Shown here: one piece after another, positions 13,320 through 24,600 of the stretch
Position numbering within the stretch: the stretch's first letter is position 1
How the letters are laid out: each line of letters begins with the position of its first letter
Assembly (NCBI RefSeq): GCF_028389875.1
Contig: NC_084663.1
Coordinates: 216,218,876 to 216,282,875 of the forward strand
DNA: 64,000 bases
DNA from: Rhea pennata
Lineage: Eukaryota > Chordata > Aves > Rheiformes > Rheidae
Direction: 5' to 3'
The notes under the pieces: model-generated
The model's input: the letters and a program-made list of their open reading frames with translations, nothing else
Databases searched by the model: none
What the model was told of the DNA's origin: nothing
Program-made: the position numbers and the translations under genes

Positions 13320-13680
13320 TGCCCTGCGGCTGATTATCCGCCCCTCGCGTGTCCCTCGTTCCTCCGCGGCCACGCTGCAGCGAGCGCTAACAGGGCCCAG
13401 CAGCCAGGGCTGCAGGTAAACAGGAAAGTGCCTTTTGCCTTAGGGACCTCCTTAATCGGCGGTGGGCAAAGCCCCGGGTCCGCGGGGAGCCGGGCGGCCG
13501 CACGGGAGCCGCGGGGCGGGCGAACGCGCGAAGCCGCGAGCGTCCTGGCAGCCGAGCGCCGGCACAGCACGCGTCAGGCGCCGCGCCGGGGCCGCAGCTC
13601 GAAGGAGCAAACTCGGCATCGCTCGCGGTCGGGGCCCTTCTCCGGGGCGGAAACTGCCGTGGCCGTAACCGTGCCCCCTA
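13320..13680. promoter_or_regulatory. CpG-island-like segment
   Basis: This is the densest CpG stretch left of 18 kb, with repeated GCGCG, CCGCGG and CGGGCGG motifs between about 13460 and 13640, ending abruptly in AT-richer sequence. It is a candidate promoter or first exon, possibly of the GC-rich plus-strand gene whose last exon lies at 18.5-19.5 kb. A frame of 85 codons (13428-13685, plus) crosses it but has no known motif. Confidence 0.45.
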
Positions 13681-14699
13681 ACTAATCAGGACTTTTATGG
13701 CCAGTGCTGTTTTACCACTGATTTTATGGCTGCAGTGGGGAGAAAGCGGAGTCCTTTAAGGGCCTAATCCTGCTCACAGCCAAGGCAGTGGGAGGTTTCT
13801 CAATGAAATCCCTGGGGCCAAGGGATATGTCCTACATGAATACCACCACGACCACTGCTTTTAGGAAGCCTGCTCAGCCAGCACCAGCCTTTCCCACCCT
13901 ATTCCAAAATCCTTAAATTCAGTATCAGCAGGTGCAGCGTTTGCCCAGCTGGTGATCTGGGCTTTCTTTGGAGATGCTAATGCTGTTGGACACCAGCTTG
14001 AGCAGGCAGGAAGGGTAGCTGCTATTTCCACCCACTCTCCTTAAGACACTGCTTGCCCCAGTATGGTTGCTTCAGGATGTCCTACACGCTTGTGAGTCTG
14101 ACGAGATGAGTCCTGCCCCTTCCCTAGGACAGCCCTGGTTAAAAGAGCAGTGGGATGTGCAGATGCACTTCTTTCCTTGGAGATGCAGGGTCCTAGCAGC
14201 AAGGTGGGTCTCTGGTCACTTGGAAGCCACGCTGACACGGAGATGGGGCAAGAAGAAGAGGTGCTAGTGGGGAGGTTTCCTGCAGAGGGGCCCGTGTTGG
14301 GTGCCGTGGTAAGGGGATTGCTGCTGCATGGGCTTTGCCTCCACGAAGTTTGCTACTGAGATGGAGAGCTACAGGGGACCAGAGTCAATATAGAGCAGCT
14401 CAACACACAGCCCCTTCAGCACCCTCATACACACGTCTCTACTTGAGCTGCTCAGACTGGGGCAGTTCTGTGCATGAACACAGGGTTTGAGGGAGTGAGA
14501 GAGAAAGGGAAAATCTTTCCTTGGTTAAAAGCAAGAAGATTTTGAGATGATGATTTTGCATCTATTGGATCTGGGTCTGTGCACTTGTACTGACCCTTAT
14601 GACCTTATCAAATGCTCATAGGTCTGTGGGGGATTTCCAAGGGATTTAGTGCCCACATCTCCCTGACTTTCAATCCTAGCCTGAATCCTTACTACAGTC
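13681..14699. other. Intergenic, no gene seen
   Basis: No frame with motif support and no repeat recognised between the CpG-dense patch and the CR1 piece. Confidence 0.45.
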
Positions 14700-14992
14700 A
14701 GTCACAACCTCTTTGGGCATCCTGTTCCAGTGCTTGACCTCCATCATTGTAAAAAAAAGTGTTTTCTTATGTTCAGATAGAATTTTCCATATTTCAATTT
14801 ATGCCTGTTGTCTCTTGTCCTGTCTCTGGGCACCACTAAGAAGAGTCTGGCTCCATCTTTACACCCTCCCTTCAGATGTTTATCAACACTGATAAGATCC
14901 CCCTGAGCCTTCTCTTCTCCAGGCTGAACAGTCCCAGCTCTCTCAGCCTCTTGTATGAGAGATGCTCCAGTTCCTTCATCATCTTTGCAATC
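14700..14992 (-). mobile_element. CR1 LINE fragment, old
   Basis: On the minus strand this reads as the end of CR1 ORF2 and adjoining sequence. Hallmarks on the plus strand are CAACCTCTTTGGGCA, TGCCTGTTGTCTCTTGTCCTG, GATAAGATCCCCCTGAGCCT and CTTCTCCAGGCTGAACAG. It is more diverged than the copies at 21.7 and 34.9 kb, and its own 3' tail is missing. Non-autonomous remnant. Confidence 0.8.
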
Positions 14993-15394
14993 GTGATGTC
15001 TGGTGTCATGCACAGCTGGCAAGTGGCTTGGGTCTGGAGTCAGTTTAGGAGAAGCCCTGGCCATGTCGTTTCCATTCAGCTGACTGTTCTCGCCTGCAAC
15101 GCCAACCCCTGGGGCTTGTCCAGCCTGGGGACGATACTCGTGGCAGTGCATCGTGTCAGAGCCCGAGGGCCTCAGGGAGGCTGCCCGGCCCATTTCCCTG
15201 CCCTGCAGTGGGATCACATGGATGTTTGTCTAATTTAAAATCCTCCAGTTTGGATTGCCATCTTCTAAGTAACATGTTCAGGTGGTAACCACCTGTCCTT
15301 GTGCCAGGAGGAGGCAGCTTTCCCCTTAGGCTTCTCAATGGTTTTCTTTATGGTGCCCTATATCTTCCTTGGAAAAACACCCCCCAGCTGCATT
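14993..15394. other. Spacer between CR1 pieces
   Basis: Unidentified sequence between two CR1 fragments of opposite orientation. A minus-strand frame crosses it but continues out of the CR1 piece and has no motif of its own. Confidence 0.35.
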
Positions 15395-15586
15395 GCTTGG
15401 AGTGCTTCGACGCTTTGGCACAGGTTGCCCAGAGAGGTTGTGGAGTCTCCTTCTCTGGAGATATTCAAAACCTACTTGGATGCAACCCTGTCTAACATGC
15501 TCCAGGTGACCCTGCTTAAGCAGGGAGGTTGGCCTAGATGATCTCCAGAGGTCCCTCCCAACCTTACCCATTCTGTGATTCTGTGG
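15395..15586 (+). mobile_element. CR1 LINE 3' end
   Basis: Plus-strand CR1 tail. It reads CAGGTTGCCCAGAGAGGTTG, then the conserved GAGATATTCAAAACC block and GATGATCTCCAGAGGTCCCT, and ends in the bird-type terminal repeat ATTCTGTGATTCTGTGG at 15570-15586. It is heavily 5'-truncated, as is normal for CR1. Confidence 0.92.
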
Positions 15587-16404
15587 TGCCTGAAAGAGCA
15601 GATTATATGGAAAGGAGAATCTAGTAATGCTGTGTTCAGCACGCCAGCACAAAAATGCACATTCAGTTGTTGCAACCTCAGCCTATATGAACTCAGGCCC
15701 AAAATATGGTGCATTTTTAACTATGGATGATCATCAAACACTGGAGCAGCTCATTAAAACGCTAAAGAAATAATCTTTACACCAGAAGTGGATGTTTTTT
15801 TTTAGCAGACCACCTCTAACTCAGACAAGATTTAGCTTGCAAATGTCCTTCCAAAGCTCACGTTTTGCAAGGAGCAGATGGTTTTATAAGCCAGTTACAA
15901 CACATACAGCAGGAGGAAGCAGTCAGAGATCAAACCAAAACAGATACAGAAGCATAGAGATCTGCAGCCTGTGTCGGAACCATAATTATTTTGCATTTCT
16001 ACTGCGAAAGTTTTACTCTCAACTCTTCCTGAGTGATCCAGGTATTTGTTGATAGTCCCTGGGTCACTCTATTCAGCATCTATCCAGATTCAGATTTTTG
16101 AGGCCGATTTGGGTTTTGGAAAGCAAGAGGACCAAGTCCCAGCTGAGGTCACAAATCCTTAAGCACTGCAGAAAACTACAACATAAGCAGGCTTTAAGAG
16201 ACTGGGGATATGGTCCAGGTTAAAACCAGCCTCACCTGCCCCAGCCTGGCTAGGGGGGGTCTCTGAGGAGGTTGTGGAGGTGACTAGCTGTGAGCTTGGA
16301 GGGTCCTGGCGGCACTGGGATGATCCCGGCTGGAGATGGTGGCACTTGCTCTTGGTGGCGCTGAGTGCTGGCATCAGCCCGAGTGGTCACAGCCACTGCA
16401 GAGA
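15587..16404. other. Intergenic, no gene seen
   Basis: AT-richer sequence without a supported gene or repeat, lying between the CR1 tail and the minisatellite. Confidence 0.4.
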
Positions 16405-16914
16405 GGTGGCCACAGTGCCACAAGGGGAGCCCTGTTGTCCCCATTGCCACAAGTGGGGCCATGTTTGTTCCCACTGTGTCACAAGTGGAGTCATGTCTCT
16501 CCCTCCTGTATCACATGTAGGGCCATGTCACCCCATCATGTCACAAGGGGGTCCATGTTGTCCCCACCATGTCACAAGAGATCCAATGTTGTCCCTCCTG
16601 TGTCACAAGGGCGTCATGTCTGTCCCCATCATGTCTATGTGGGGCTATATTGTCCCTGCTGTATCACAAGAGGGGGAACATGTTATCCCCACTGTCACAA
16701 GGGGAGGCCATGCTTGTCCTCACCATGTCACAAGGGGGTCATGTCTGACCCCACTATGTCACGAGTGGGGCCATGTCATCCCCACTGTCACAAGGATGGC
16801 CATGTTGTCACCACCATGTCACAAAGGGGCCATGTCTGTCCTCACCTTGTCACAAGTGGCACCATTATTCCTACCATATCACAAGTGGGGTCATGTCACC
16901 ACTGTCACAAGGGG
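16405..16914 (+). repeat. Minisatellite, unit about 32 bp, about 16 copies
   Basis: Degenerate tandem units, each built around CCATGT(TG)TCCCCAC followed by CATGTCACAAG and GGG, run continuously over about 510 bases. Units vary by substitutions and by small length changes (about 26-35 bp), so the array is not newly amplified. Because the unit has few stops, two plus-strand frames stay open across it (16274-17032 and 16336-17109) and would encode Cys/His-rich repeats such as PCHK and PHHVT. I see no other sign that they are coding. Its position just upstream of a spliced gene suggests an intronic or promoter-proximal repeat. Confidence 0.85.
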
Positions 16915-18086
16915 GCAAGAGGTCCCCGCCTGGGGGCTGCAGGGATGTGTACCCAGCCCTGCTGTGCTGGCCGGCCGTGGGCTCATGCTCATCCCAGCTC
17001 GGGCTGTGATCATGGGGCTGGGCTTGGGCTGAGCTTGTCACCTCTATGGCATCGGCAGTTTTTGAGGCCACCCCATTGCACTGACCCTGCCCGACACAGC
17101 GTCCAGTGAGTCTGGCCAGGGAGGGATGGTAACGCTGCAGCCTGCAGGAGCAGTGATGACCTTGCATGGTCCTTGCAAAGCCTAGCCTGGTCCCAGTCCC
17201 ATAATGCCCAAGGTGGTCATCTGCATTGTGCAGATGACAGAGCATCCACGTGCAGTGTTGAACATCCAACAGGCAGTAAAACAAGCCACTGATCCAGGGC
17301 TACAGTGTGTCCCAATGACATGGTTTCTCCTTGTATCATGAGAGCAAGAACAGCTGTAAGACCTGCCCCTGGTGGAGGTGCCCCTAGGGATGGTCTCCCT
17401 TGATTGGGGGCCCTGTCCATCCCCTCTGTGTCACCCAGGGGATTCTGTCTGTCCTGGAGAGTGGACAAGGATGTGAGCCACACCAAGCAAAGCCATGCTG
17501 GCAGGACAGCAGGGAGCAGGCAGCATTAGAAAGTATGAAAACATAACCCCTGTGGTGCTGGGGCCATGGAGGAAATAACACCCAGCATCACTGTCCTTCC
17601 CACCCAGGGATGAGCTGTGGTGTCTCAGCCCAGTGCTGCCATCGTGGCCACCGCATTGCTTCTGGGGACACCACTGGCACCCACCACTGGTCTGAGGGCC
17701 TGGGAAGGGATGTCCAGGGTGGAGGAAAGCTCTGCCTTTCCTCTGCAGGTATCAGCACTGAGGAGGTGCTGTGCCATTGGCATTGCTTCCTTGTGCCTGA
17801 TGCTCTTCTCTGCTGGTATTTTGGGTAGGAGGATTCAGACCCTCTTTGGCTTAAGAGGAACCTTTTGCCCCAATGTTGCAGGTCAATGCCCTCCTAGTGA
17901 CAAGATGCTTCCCTTCATCGTTACCACTGATGACCGTTTTTGCCTGTTCCTGTGGGTCACATTGCAGCTGTTGCTTTTCTGCCTGGGGCTGCAGCTCACT
18001 GGCCCTTGGGTAGGTGACTGCTGGCCCTGTGGCACCGCAGTGGATGGAGATGTCCCTGGCTCACCTGCTGTCCTGCGCTCGTGTAG
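16915..18086. other. Possible intron or upstream exons of the GC-rich gene
   Basis: A candidate exon begins at 17749 after TTTCCTCTGCAG and could end near 17827 before GTAGGA. A further acceptor-like site, CAATGTTGCAG, ends at about 17880. A plus-strand frame of 215 codons (17617-18264) crosses the area without a recognised domain. These signals fit upstream exons of the gene ending at 19.7 kb, but no exon chain can be fixed by eye. Confidence 0.3.
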
Positions 18087-18268
18087 TGGCCCCGGAGGAC
18101 AAGCGCACTGGAGGAGCCGAGCAGCGAGCGGCCGCTGCGCCAGCGCCCAGCACCCTGCGAAGCCAGGAGATCCCACTGCTCCCTGTGCGCCCTGTCAGCT
18201 GGGGCTGCTGGCCTGCGCCCCCCAATTCCTCCTTGGTCAGCTCCGCAGGGAGAGACCCCCGTGACGTG
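18087..18268 (+). CDS. Candidate internal exon of unrecognised GC-rich gene
   Basis: This stretch is open in the frame that joins correctly to the terminal exon. It starts after a possible acceptor (CTCGTGTAG at 18078-18086) and ends at a strong donor, GTG then GTGAGC, with the intron starting at 18269. The split codon (TG plus G) puts the intron in phase 2 and continues into the open frame of the next exon. The predicted peptide contains a Cys-rich piece, SHCSLCALSAG, and a proline-rich end. The frame has a stop immediately upstream, so the acceptor must be near 18087 if this is right. A competing reading starts at ATG 18044 in another frame but joins the wrong frame of the next exon. Function unknown. 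Confidence 0.35.
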
Positions 18269-18479
18269 GTGAGCAGGACTGGGGGTGCAGGAAGGGGGAG
18301 GGCGCAGCCTGGGGGACCTCTGCGGGCCTCAGATCTGGGGGCCACTGCTGCAGAGGGGCTGGGGCAGGGCTGTCCTGGGGCCGGGTTGGGGCATGGCGGT
18401 GTGGGGGACCGTGGCCATCCCCGGGGGTGGGGGGGATTCTGCAGCGTGGGCCCGTCCCCTCGCCATCCCTCTGCTCCTT

Positions 18480-18742
18480 CAGGTCCTGCACGCTGGGGGG
18501 GACCCGCTGCTCCACGCCGGGGTCTCTCGGCTCATCGCTGGGGTCCGTCTCCTCCTCGCCGGCGCGGAGGCAGCGGGAGGAGCAGGCAGCTGGCCCCACC
18601 GCGTGCGGCGCCCCCGGGGCCCCCGGCCCTTCCCCCGGGGCTGCCGCCCCGGCCCGGGGGATGGAGAGCCGCGCCGCGCCGCCGCCGGCTCCGGCTGCCC
18701 CCTCGGGGCAGGGCCCGGCCCTCCGCCGGGGAAGTGGGGCGG

Positions 18743-18785
<43 letters not shown>

Positions 18786-19420
18786 GCGGGAGGGAGGCGC
18801 GGGCCCGGGGGGCCGGCCGGGGGGGCAGGCGGAGCCGCGGGGGCCCCGGCGCGGCCCCGGCGCGGGCCCCGGGCTGCCGGCGGCGGGCAGCGGCGCGCCG
18901 TCGGACGGGGCTCCGCGGCAGCCCCCCGGCCTGGCGGAGCTCCTGGGCGCGCTGCTCGGCGCCCTGCGCGACTCGCAGGCGGCTCGGGAGCAGCTGGCGG
19001 CGGCGCTGGCCCGGCGGCGCCGGGAGCGCCGGGAGCCGCCGCCGCGCTGCAGCCGCCGCCGCCCCGCCGCCGCCGCCGCCGGGCGCATCCTCCGCGTGCG
19101 GCTGCAGCTCGGCGGCGGGGAGGGCTGCGCGGGGCCGCCCCCAGCGCCCCGGCGGCGCTGCGGCCGCTGCGGGAGGCCCCTGCGGCGGGCAGCGGCGGGG
19201 CGGCGGCCGGACCCCTCCGGGGAGCGGAGCCGGGGCCCCCCCCGGGCGCGCCCGGCGGCCCCCGGGCCAGGCGGGCAGCGCGGCTCGCGGCCCCCGCGGG
19301 CGCCCAGCCGGGGCCCGGCGCTGCACCGGCTGCTGCGGTGCCTGCGGGAAACCTGCTGCCGGCTGCACCGAGTGGCCACGGCCCGCTGGAGAGGCCGCGG
19401 ACGCAGCCCTGACGTGCGGT
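18480..19420. promoter_or_regulatory. CpG island over the GC-rich exon
   Basis: Nearly a kilobase of extremely GC-rich, CpG-dense sequence, the strongest in the window. It coincides with a terminal coding exon rather than an obvious promoter, so it probably reflects GC-biased coding sequence. An internal or antisense promoter cannot be excluded. Confidence 0.6.
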
Positions 19421-19473
19421 TCTCCAAACCCCCATTTTGGGCCCACCGGAGGAACAGGTTTCCCGACTACTGA
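18483..19473 (+). CDS. Terminal exon of an unrecognised GC-rich protein-coding gene
   Basis: About 330 codons follow an acceptor (CTCCTTCAG at 18474-18482) and run to a TGA at 19473. Several frames are open here. The chosen frame is favoured because A and T fall mainly at codon positions 1 and 2 (GAG, CAG, GAC, CTG codons) while position 3 is nearly all G/C, and because its C-terminus looks like ordinary protein: a Cys/Arg-rich helix LHRLLRCLRETCCRLHRV, then RFSKPPFWAHRRNRFPDY at the very end. Other parts are a (Ser-Pro) run from the GAGCCC repeat, a likely amphipathic helix LAELLGALLGALRDSQ near the middle, Arg-rich and Gly/Pro-rich disordered stretches, and a CGRCGRP cysteine cluster. I do not recognise the family. 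Such GC-rich genes are often missing from bird assemblies, so homologues may be poorly annotated. Confidence 0.6.
18744..18784 (+). repeat. (GAGCCC)n microsatellite inside the exon
   Basis: Nearly seven tandem copies of GAGCCC. In the favoured frame they encode alternating Ser-Pro, and the repeat keeps other frames open as well. Probably length-variable. Confidence 0.9.
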
Positions 19474-19722
19474 GGGCGCCGTGGGCAGGGTGACTGGAGC
19501 CCCAGGAGCGATGGGGTGGGAGATGGAGCAAGGGTGACCGGAGAAGCCCATCTTCCCATGTCCCTGTGAGTACCATCCTTGCAGAATATAAGGTGCTCCT
19601 TGGGAAGGCTTCCCAGAGGAACACGGAGGCAGCCGCGGACACAAAACCTGCAGCTCCTCAGGAGGCTTTCCAAAGGCAGCTGGAACCCTCTGCCCTGCCG
19701 AGGTCTCCCTCTGACTGAGCAC

Positions 19723-19728
19723 ATTAAA
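19723..19728 (+). terminator. ATTAAA polyadenylation signal
   Basis: ATTAAA lies 250 bases after the stop codon of the GC-rich gene and is followed within about 30 bases by a GT-rich stretch (GGTGCTGTTG). This is the common variant signal in the right place to end that transcript. Confidence 0.5.
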
Positions 19729-19759
19729 AGTTTCTGCTTTCCATGGTGCTGTTGCTCCA

Positions 19760-20759
19760 TTATTCTTCCCTGGTTCAGGGCATAGCACTGGTGCTAGAAC
19801 ATTTGCAGGGGTTGATGCTGGGCAAATGACTATTCCATCTCTCCCAGCCCAGGAATCTGGCAGCCCCTTCTGCCCCACCCAGCAGCCAGCTGAAGCTCAG
19901 GGTGGCCTAAAGCAGGTCCCCTCCAGCAGGGTGGCCTGGAGTTGGGCTGCTAACAAAGGGGAGACTTGGTCCATGGCTGTTTGGGGCATGGCTAAGGTGC
20001 ATGCCCCCCAAGCTGCCTGCAGAAGAGGAAATGCAATAGCTCCATCCTTGCAGGGCTTCATGGTTGAGCCAGGCAACCATGTGCTTTGCAAGGAGTCATG
20101 ATGATTGAAGGACATTTGTCAGGCTGGAGCATGGGACAGAGACCCTCAAATGTTGGGAGTGCGGTGTTGCTGGGGCAGCCTCTTCCTTGGGTGTGATACC
20201 TGGTCAGACAGGAGCTTTGCAGAGGCTTGAGGAGATGCTGCCCAAGCAGGGAAGGGGAACAGTGACAGAGATGTGAGTGCATGGTTGGTGTGGGCTTCAT
20301 CTTCCTGGAGATGCTGTTAGGGCTCAGTGGGTACTCCCAGCCCTTATTGGCCCTGACCAGCCTCACCTGGGCCTTACTCATCCCTGTCCATGGCCCAGGA
20401 CCCTATTTCAGCCCAGGCCAGGGCTGTCAGTCCCTGCCCTATGACACTGTAGCAGTGCCAGCCTCCACCCTGCCACAATCCTGCCCCTGCCTAGCCACAG
20501 GCCCTGCCCATCTGGACCCTGATCCTCTATCTGGCTTCCCAGCTTGACTTTGGACATGCCTTGTCACCATGGTCCTGGCCAGCCATCACTTGACCTGGCC
20601 CTGACCTCCAGACTGACTTCCCAGCTTGACCTTGGACCTGCCTCATCACATACTTCCCTGGACTCTTAGTTGAAACTGGCCACCACCTCCAGGCCTGCCC
20701 TGCTCCCTCACTGGGGAGGGTGGAACGGGGCCTGGTCCTTGCATGGACCTGTCTGGTTT
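19760..20759. other. Intergenic, no gene seen
   Basis: Pyrimidine-rich sequence with loosely repeated CCTTGGAC/GACTTCCCAGCTTGAC phrases around 20520-20640. No gene supported. Confidence 0.4.
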
Positions 20760-21690
20760 AAGTGTTCCCTAACCCGATGCTCCTCCAACATGGGTAAGTC
20801 TTCCTTACTCCCGACTTTTTCTCTGGTCTCAGGGGCTTGGAATTGCTCAAGGCCAGTCTTTCCAGTAGAGACAGAGGCAAAGGCAGCATTAAGTACTTCG
20901 GCCTTTTTGTGTCCTTCATCACAAGGGCTCCTGCTCCATTTAGGGGCAGGCCCACATTTTCCCCTAATCTTCCCTTTGCTGCTGATGTATCCGTAGAAAA
21001 CTTCATTACTACCTTTGATATCCCTTGCAATATTCAGCTCCAGGTCTGCTTTCCTAAACTCTTCTCTGCAAGCTTGGATAATGTTTCTCTTTTCCTCCTG
21101 GGTCACCTGCTACAACCTCTTGTATGCTCCCCTCACCTTTTTTTTTTTTTCTTAAAAAAAAGGGAAAAGATTTTTTGAGCTTCATTGGGAGCTCCTGGCT
21201 CTCGTATGCAGGCCTCCTTTGTAGGATTTTGCATTTGTTGGGATGGACCATTGGAGAATGTGATCCTTGAACAGCAAGTCTCTCTACTGGATCCTTTCTC
21301 TCAGCAGGGCCATGTGCCATGGGATTGATCCAAGCAGACCAAATGGACCAGAGTCTTCTCTGTGGAGTCCAGGGCTGTGATTCTGTTTTTTTTTTTTTTT
21401 TTGCCTTACTTCTTCCTCTCAGGTTCTTCAGCTCCATCTCACGATCACTGCAGCCAAGGCTGCCCCCAACCAGCCCTTTTCTGTTTATCCATCCAGTAGT
21501 GTCTCCCCTTGCTGGTTGCTCATTCACCTGTCAGGAAATTGTTATCAGTGCACACCAAAAGCCTCCTGGATTGCCTGTGCTCTGCTGTGTTGTCCCTCCA
21601 GCAGGTATTGGGATGTTTTAACTAGGGGCTGCAAATGTAAGGTTTCTTTCAGTTGTCTGAAGAAGGCCCCTTCTGTTGTCCGAAGAAGGC
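20760..21690 (-). mobile_element. Older CR1 LINE fragment (ORF2 middle part)
   Basis: On the minus strand this matches the end of the CR1 endonuclease and the linker before the reverse transcriptase. It reads GGSLGCSDREMELKNLRGRSKA near 21400-21460, then a linker frame (20708-21106) with VFYGYISSKGKIRG and EKVGSKEDLPMLEE, which parallel the same stretch of the younger copy at 23.3-23.9 kb. It is clearly more diverged, carrying poly-T and poly-A insertions and frame breaks. Its homology stops just where the 3' end of the younger CR1 starts, suggesting the younger one landed in it. Confidence 0.75.
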
Positions 21691-21693
21691 TAC

Positions 21694-24600
21694 TTAGAAT
21701 CACAGAATCGGTAAGGTTGAAAGGGACATCTGGAGATCATCTAGGCCACCCCCCCACTCAAGCAGGGTCACCTAGAGCATGGTAGACAGGGTTGCATCCA
21801 GGCAGGCCTTGAAGATCTCCAGAGAAGGAGACTCCACAACCTCTCTGGGCAACCTGCTCCAGTGCTCTGCCACTCTCACAGGGAAGAAATTCCCCCTCAC
21901 AGTCAGGCGGAACTTCCTGTGCTTCCATTTCTGCCCATTGCCTCTTGTCCTGTCACATGGGACAACTGAAAAGAGTTTGTCCCCGTCCCCTTGGCACCCT
22001 CCCTGCAGGTACTTGTACACATTGATCAGATCCCCCCTCAGTCTTCTCTTCCCCAGGCTGAACAGGCCCAGCTCTCGCAGACGTTCCTCACAGGGCAGGT
22101 GCTCCAGCCCTCTGATCATCTTCGTAGCCCTACGCTGGACTCTCTCCAGTAGCTCCATGTCTCTCTTGGACTGGGGAGCCCAGAACTGGACACAGCACTT
22201 GAGATTAGGCCTCAGCAGGGCTGAGTAGAGGGGCACGATCACCTCCCTCGACCTGCTGGCAACACTCTGCCTAATGCACCCCAGGAGACCATTGGCCTTC
22301 TTGGCCACGAGGGCACATTGCTGGCTCATGGTCACCTTGTCATCCACCAGCACTCCCAGGTCCTTCTCTGCAGAGCTCCTCTCCACAAGGTCAGCCCCCA
22401 GCTTATGCTGGTGCCTGGGGTTATTTCTCCCTAGGTGCAGGACTCTGCACTTGCCCTTGTTGAACCTCAGGAGGTTCCTCTCCACCCAGCTCTCCAGCCT
22501 CTCCAGGTCTCTCTGAATGGCAGCACAGCCCTCAGGTGTGTCAGCCACTCCTCCCAGGTTGGTATCATCAGCAAACTTGCTGAGGAGGCACTCTGTCCCC
22601 TCATCGAGGTCATTGATGAAGAAGTTGAACAGGATGGGACCCAGGACTGAGCTCTGGGGGACGCCACTAGCCACAGGCCTCCAGCTAGACTCCATGCCAC
22701 TGATGACAACCCTCTGAGCTCTGCCTTTCAGCCAGTTCTCAATCCACCTCACTCTCCACTCCCCTAACCCACACTTCCTGAGCTTATCCAGGAGGATGTT
22801 ATGGGAGACAGTGTCAAAAGCCTTGCTGAACTCAAGGTACACAACGTCCACTGCTCTGCCCTCATCTACGCAGCCACTCATTCCATCAGAGAAGGCTATC
22901 AGGTTGGTTAAGCAGGATTTCCCCTTGGTGAATCCATGCTGGCTACTCCTGGTCATCTTCTTTTCCTCCATATGCCTGGAGGTGACATCCAGAAGGAGCT
23001 GTTCCATCACCTTTCCAGGGGTGGAGGTGAGGCTGACCAGCATATAGTTGCCTGAGTCCTCCTTCTTGCCCTTCTTGAAGACTGGAGTGACACTGACTTT
23101 CTTCCAGTCCTCAGGCACCTCTCCAGTTCTCCAGGACCTTTCAAAGGTGATGGAGAGCAGCCTGGCAACAACATCCACCAGCTCCCTCAGTCCCCGTGGG
23201 TGCATCCCATCTGGGCCTGTGGATTTGTGAATGTCAAGCCTGTTTGGAAAAATCTCTAATCCTATCCTCCTCAATCAAAGGAAAGTCTTCCCTTCTCTGA
23301 ACTTTCTCCCTCACATCCAGGCTGCAGGATTCCTGGGGGCTGCCCTCAGCAGTGAAGACTGAAGCACAGAAGGCATTCAGTAACTCTGCCTTCTCTGCAT
23401 CCCTTGTCACCAGGGCCCCCACCCCATTCAGGAGCAGGCCCACATTTTCCCTAGTCCTCTTCCTGCTGCTGATGTGTTTGAAGAAGCCCTTCCTGTTGTC
23501 CTTAACATCCCTTGCAAGACTCAATTCCAACAGGGCCTTAGCCTTCTGCGCCGCATCTCTACATACTTTGACTGCAGTCCTAGAATTCTCCCAAGTAGCC
23601 TGCCCCCTCTTTAACAGTCTGTGTACTTTCTTCTTCTGACTGAGTTTGGCCAGGAGCTCCTTGCTCACCCATGCAGGTCTCCTGCCCCTTTTGCTGCACT
23701 TCTTACTGATAGGGATGCACCACTCCTGAGCTTGGAGGAAGTGATGTTTTGATACTAGTCAGCTCTCCTGGACTCCCCTTCCTTCTAGGGCCTTAACCAA
23801 TGAGATTCCACCAATTAGGTCTCTGAAGAGCCCAAAGTCTACTCTTCCGAAGTCCAGGGTTGCAATCCTGCTTGTTGCCTTACTTCTTTCCTGCAGCATC
23901 CTGAACTCCACCATCTCGTGGTCACTGCAGCCAAGGCTGCCCCCAACCTTCACATCTCTAACCAGTCCCTCTCTGTTGGTAAGGACAAGGTCCAGCAGGA
24001 CACCCTTCCTTGCAGGCTCCTCCACCATTTGTGACAAGAAGATGTCATCAATGCATTGCAGGAGCCTCCTGGACTGTTTGTGCCTTGCTGTGTAGTCCCT
24101 CCAGCAGATGCCAGGGTGGCTGAAGTCCCCCATGAGAACCAGGGCCTGTGATGGTGAGGCTACCTCCAGCTGTCTATAGAAGGCCTCATCAACTTTCTCT
24201 TCCTGGTCAGGCGGCCTGTAGTAGACACCCACAATAGTGTCCCCCATGCTAGCCTGACTTTTGATCTTTACCCATAAGCTCTCAACTACCTCCTCCTCTT
24301 TCACCCCTAGGCAGAGCTCGATGCATTCCAGTTGCTCTCTCACATAAAGAGCAACTCCACCACCTCACCTTCCTGGCCTGTCTTTCCTAAGAAGCACATA
24401 GCCATCTGTGACAGCATTCCAGCCATGTGAGCTATCCCACCATGTCTCTGCGATTGCAATGAGATCATGGCCCTGCGATTGCACACAGATCTCCAGCTCC
24501 TCCTGTTCGTTGCCCATGCCGCGTCCGTTGGTGTACAGACATTTCAGAGAGGTGGTCATGCCTGCAGGTTTCCCAGGAAGGCTGTATGGGGGTTGCCCAT

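Noticed and set aside
16274-17109. 250-codon Cys/His-rich open frames over the minisatellite, resembling zinc-finger repeats
   Set aside because: Two frames are open equally and the units vary in length out of triplets, so the openness comes from the repeat composition.
17617-18264. Hydrophobic 215-codon frame that might be a membrane protein or OR remnant
   Set aside because: No OR or other family motif, and it overlaps candidate splice sites in another frame.
18237-19878. Minus-strand frames of 387-448 codons over the GC-rich region
   Set aside because: Extreme GC content removes stops on both strands. The plus frame has the codon-position pattern, splice sites and poly(A) signal.
22274-22717. 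Plus-strand frames inside the CR1 block
   Set aside because: Antisense shadows of the CR1 reverse transcriptase.
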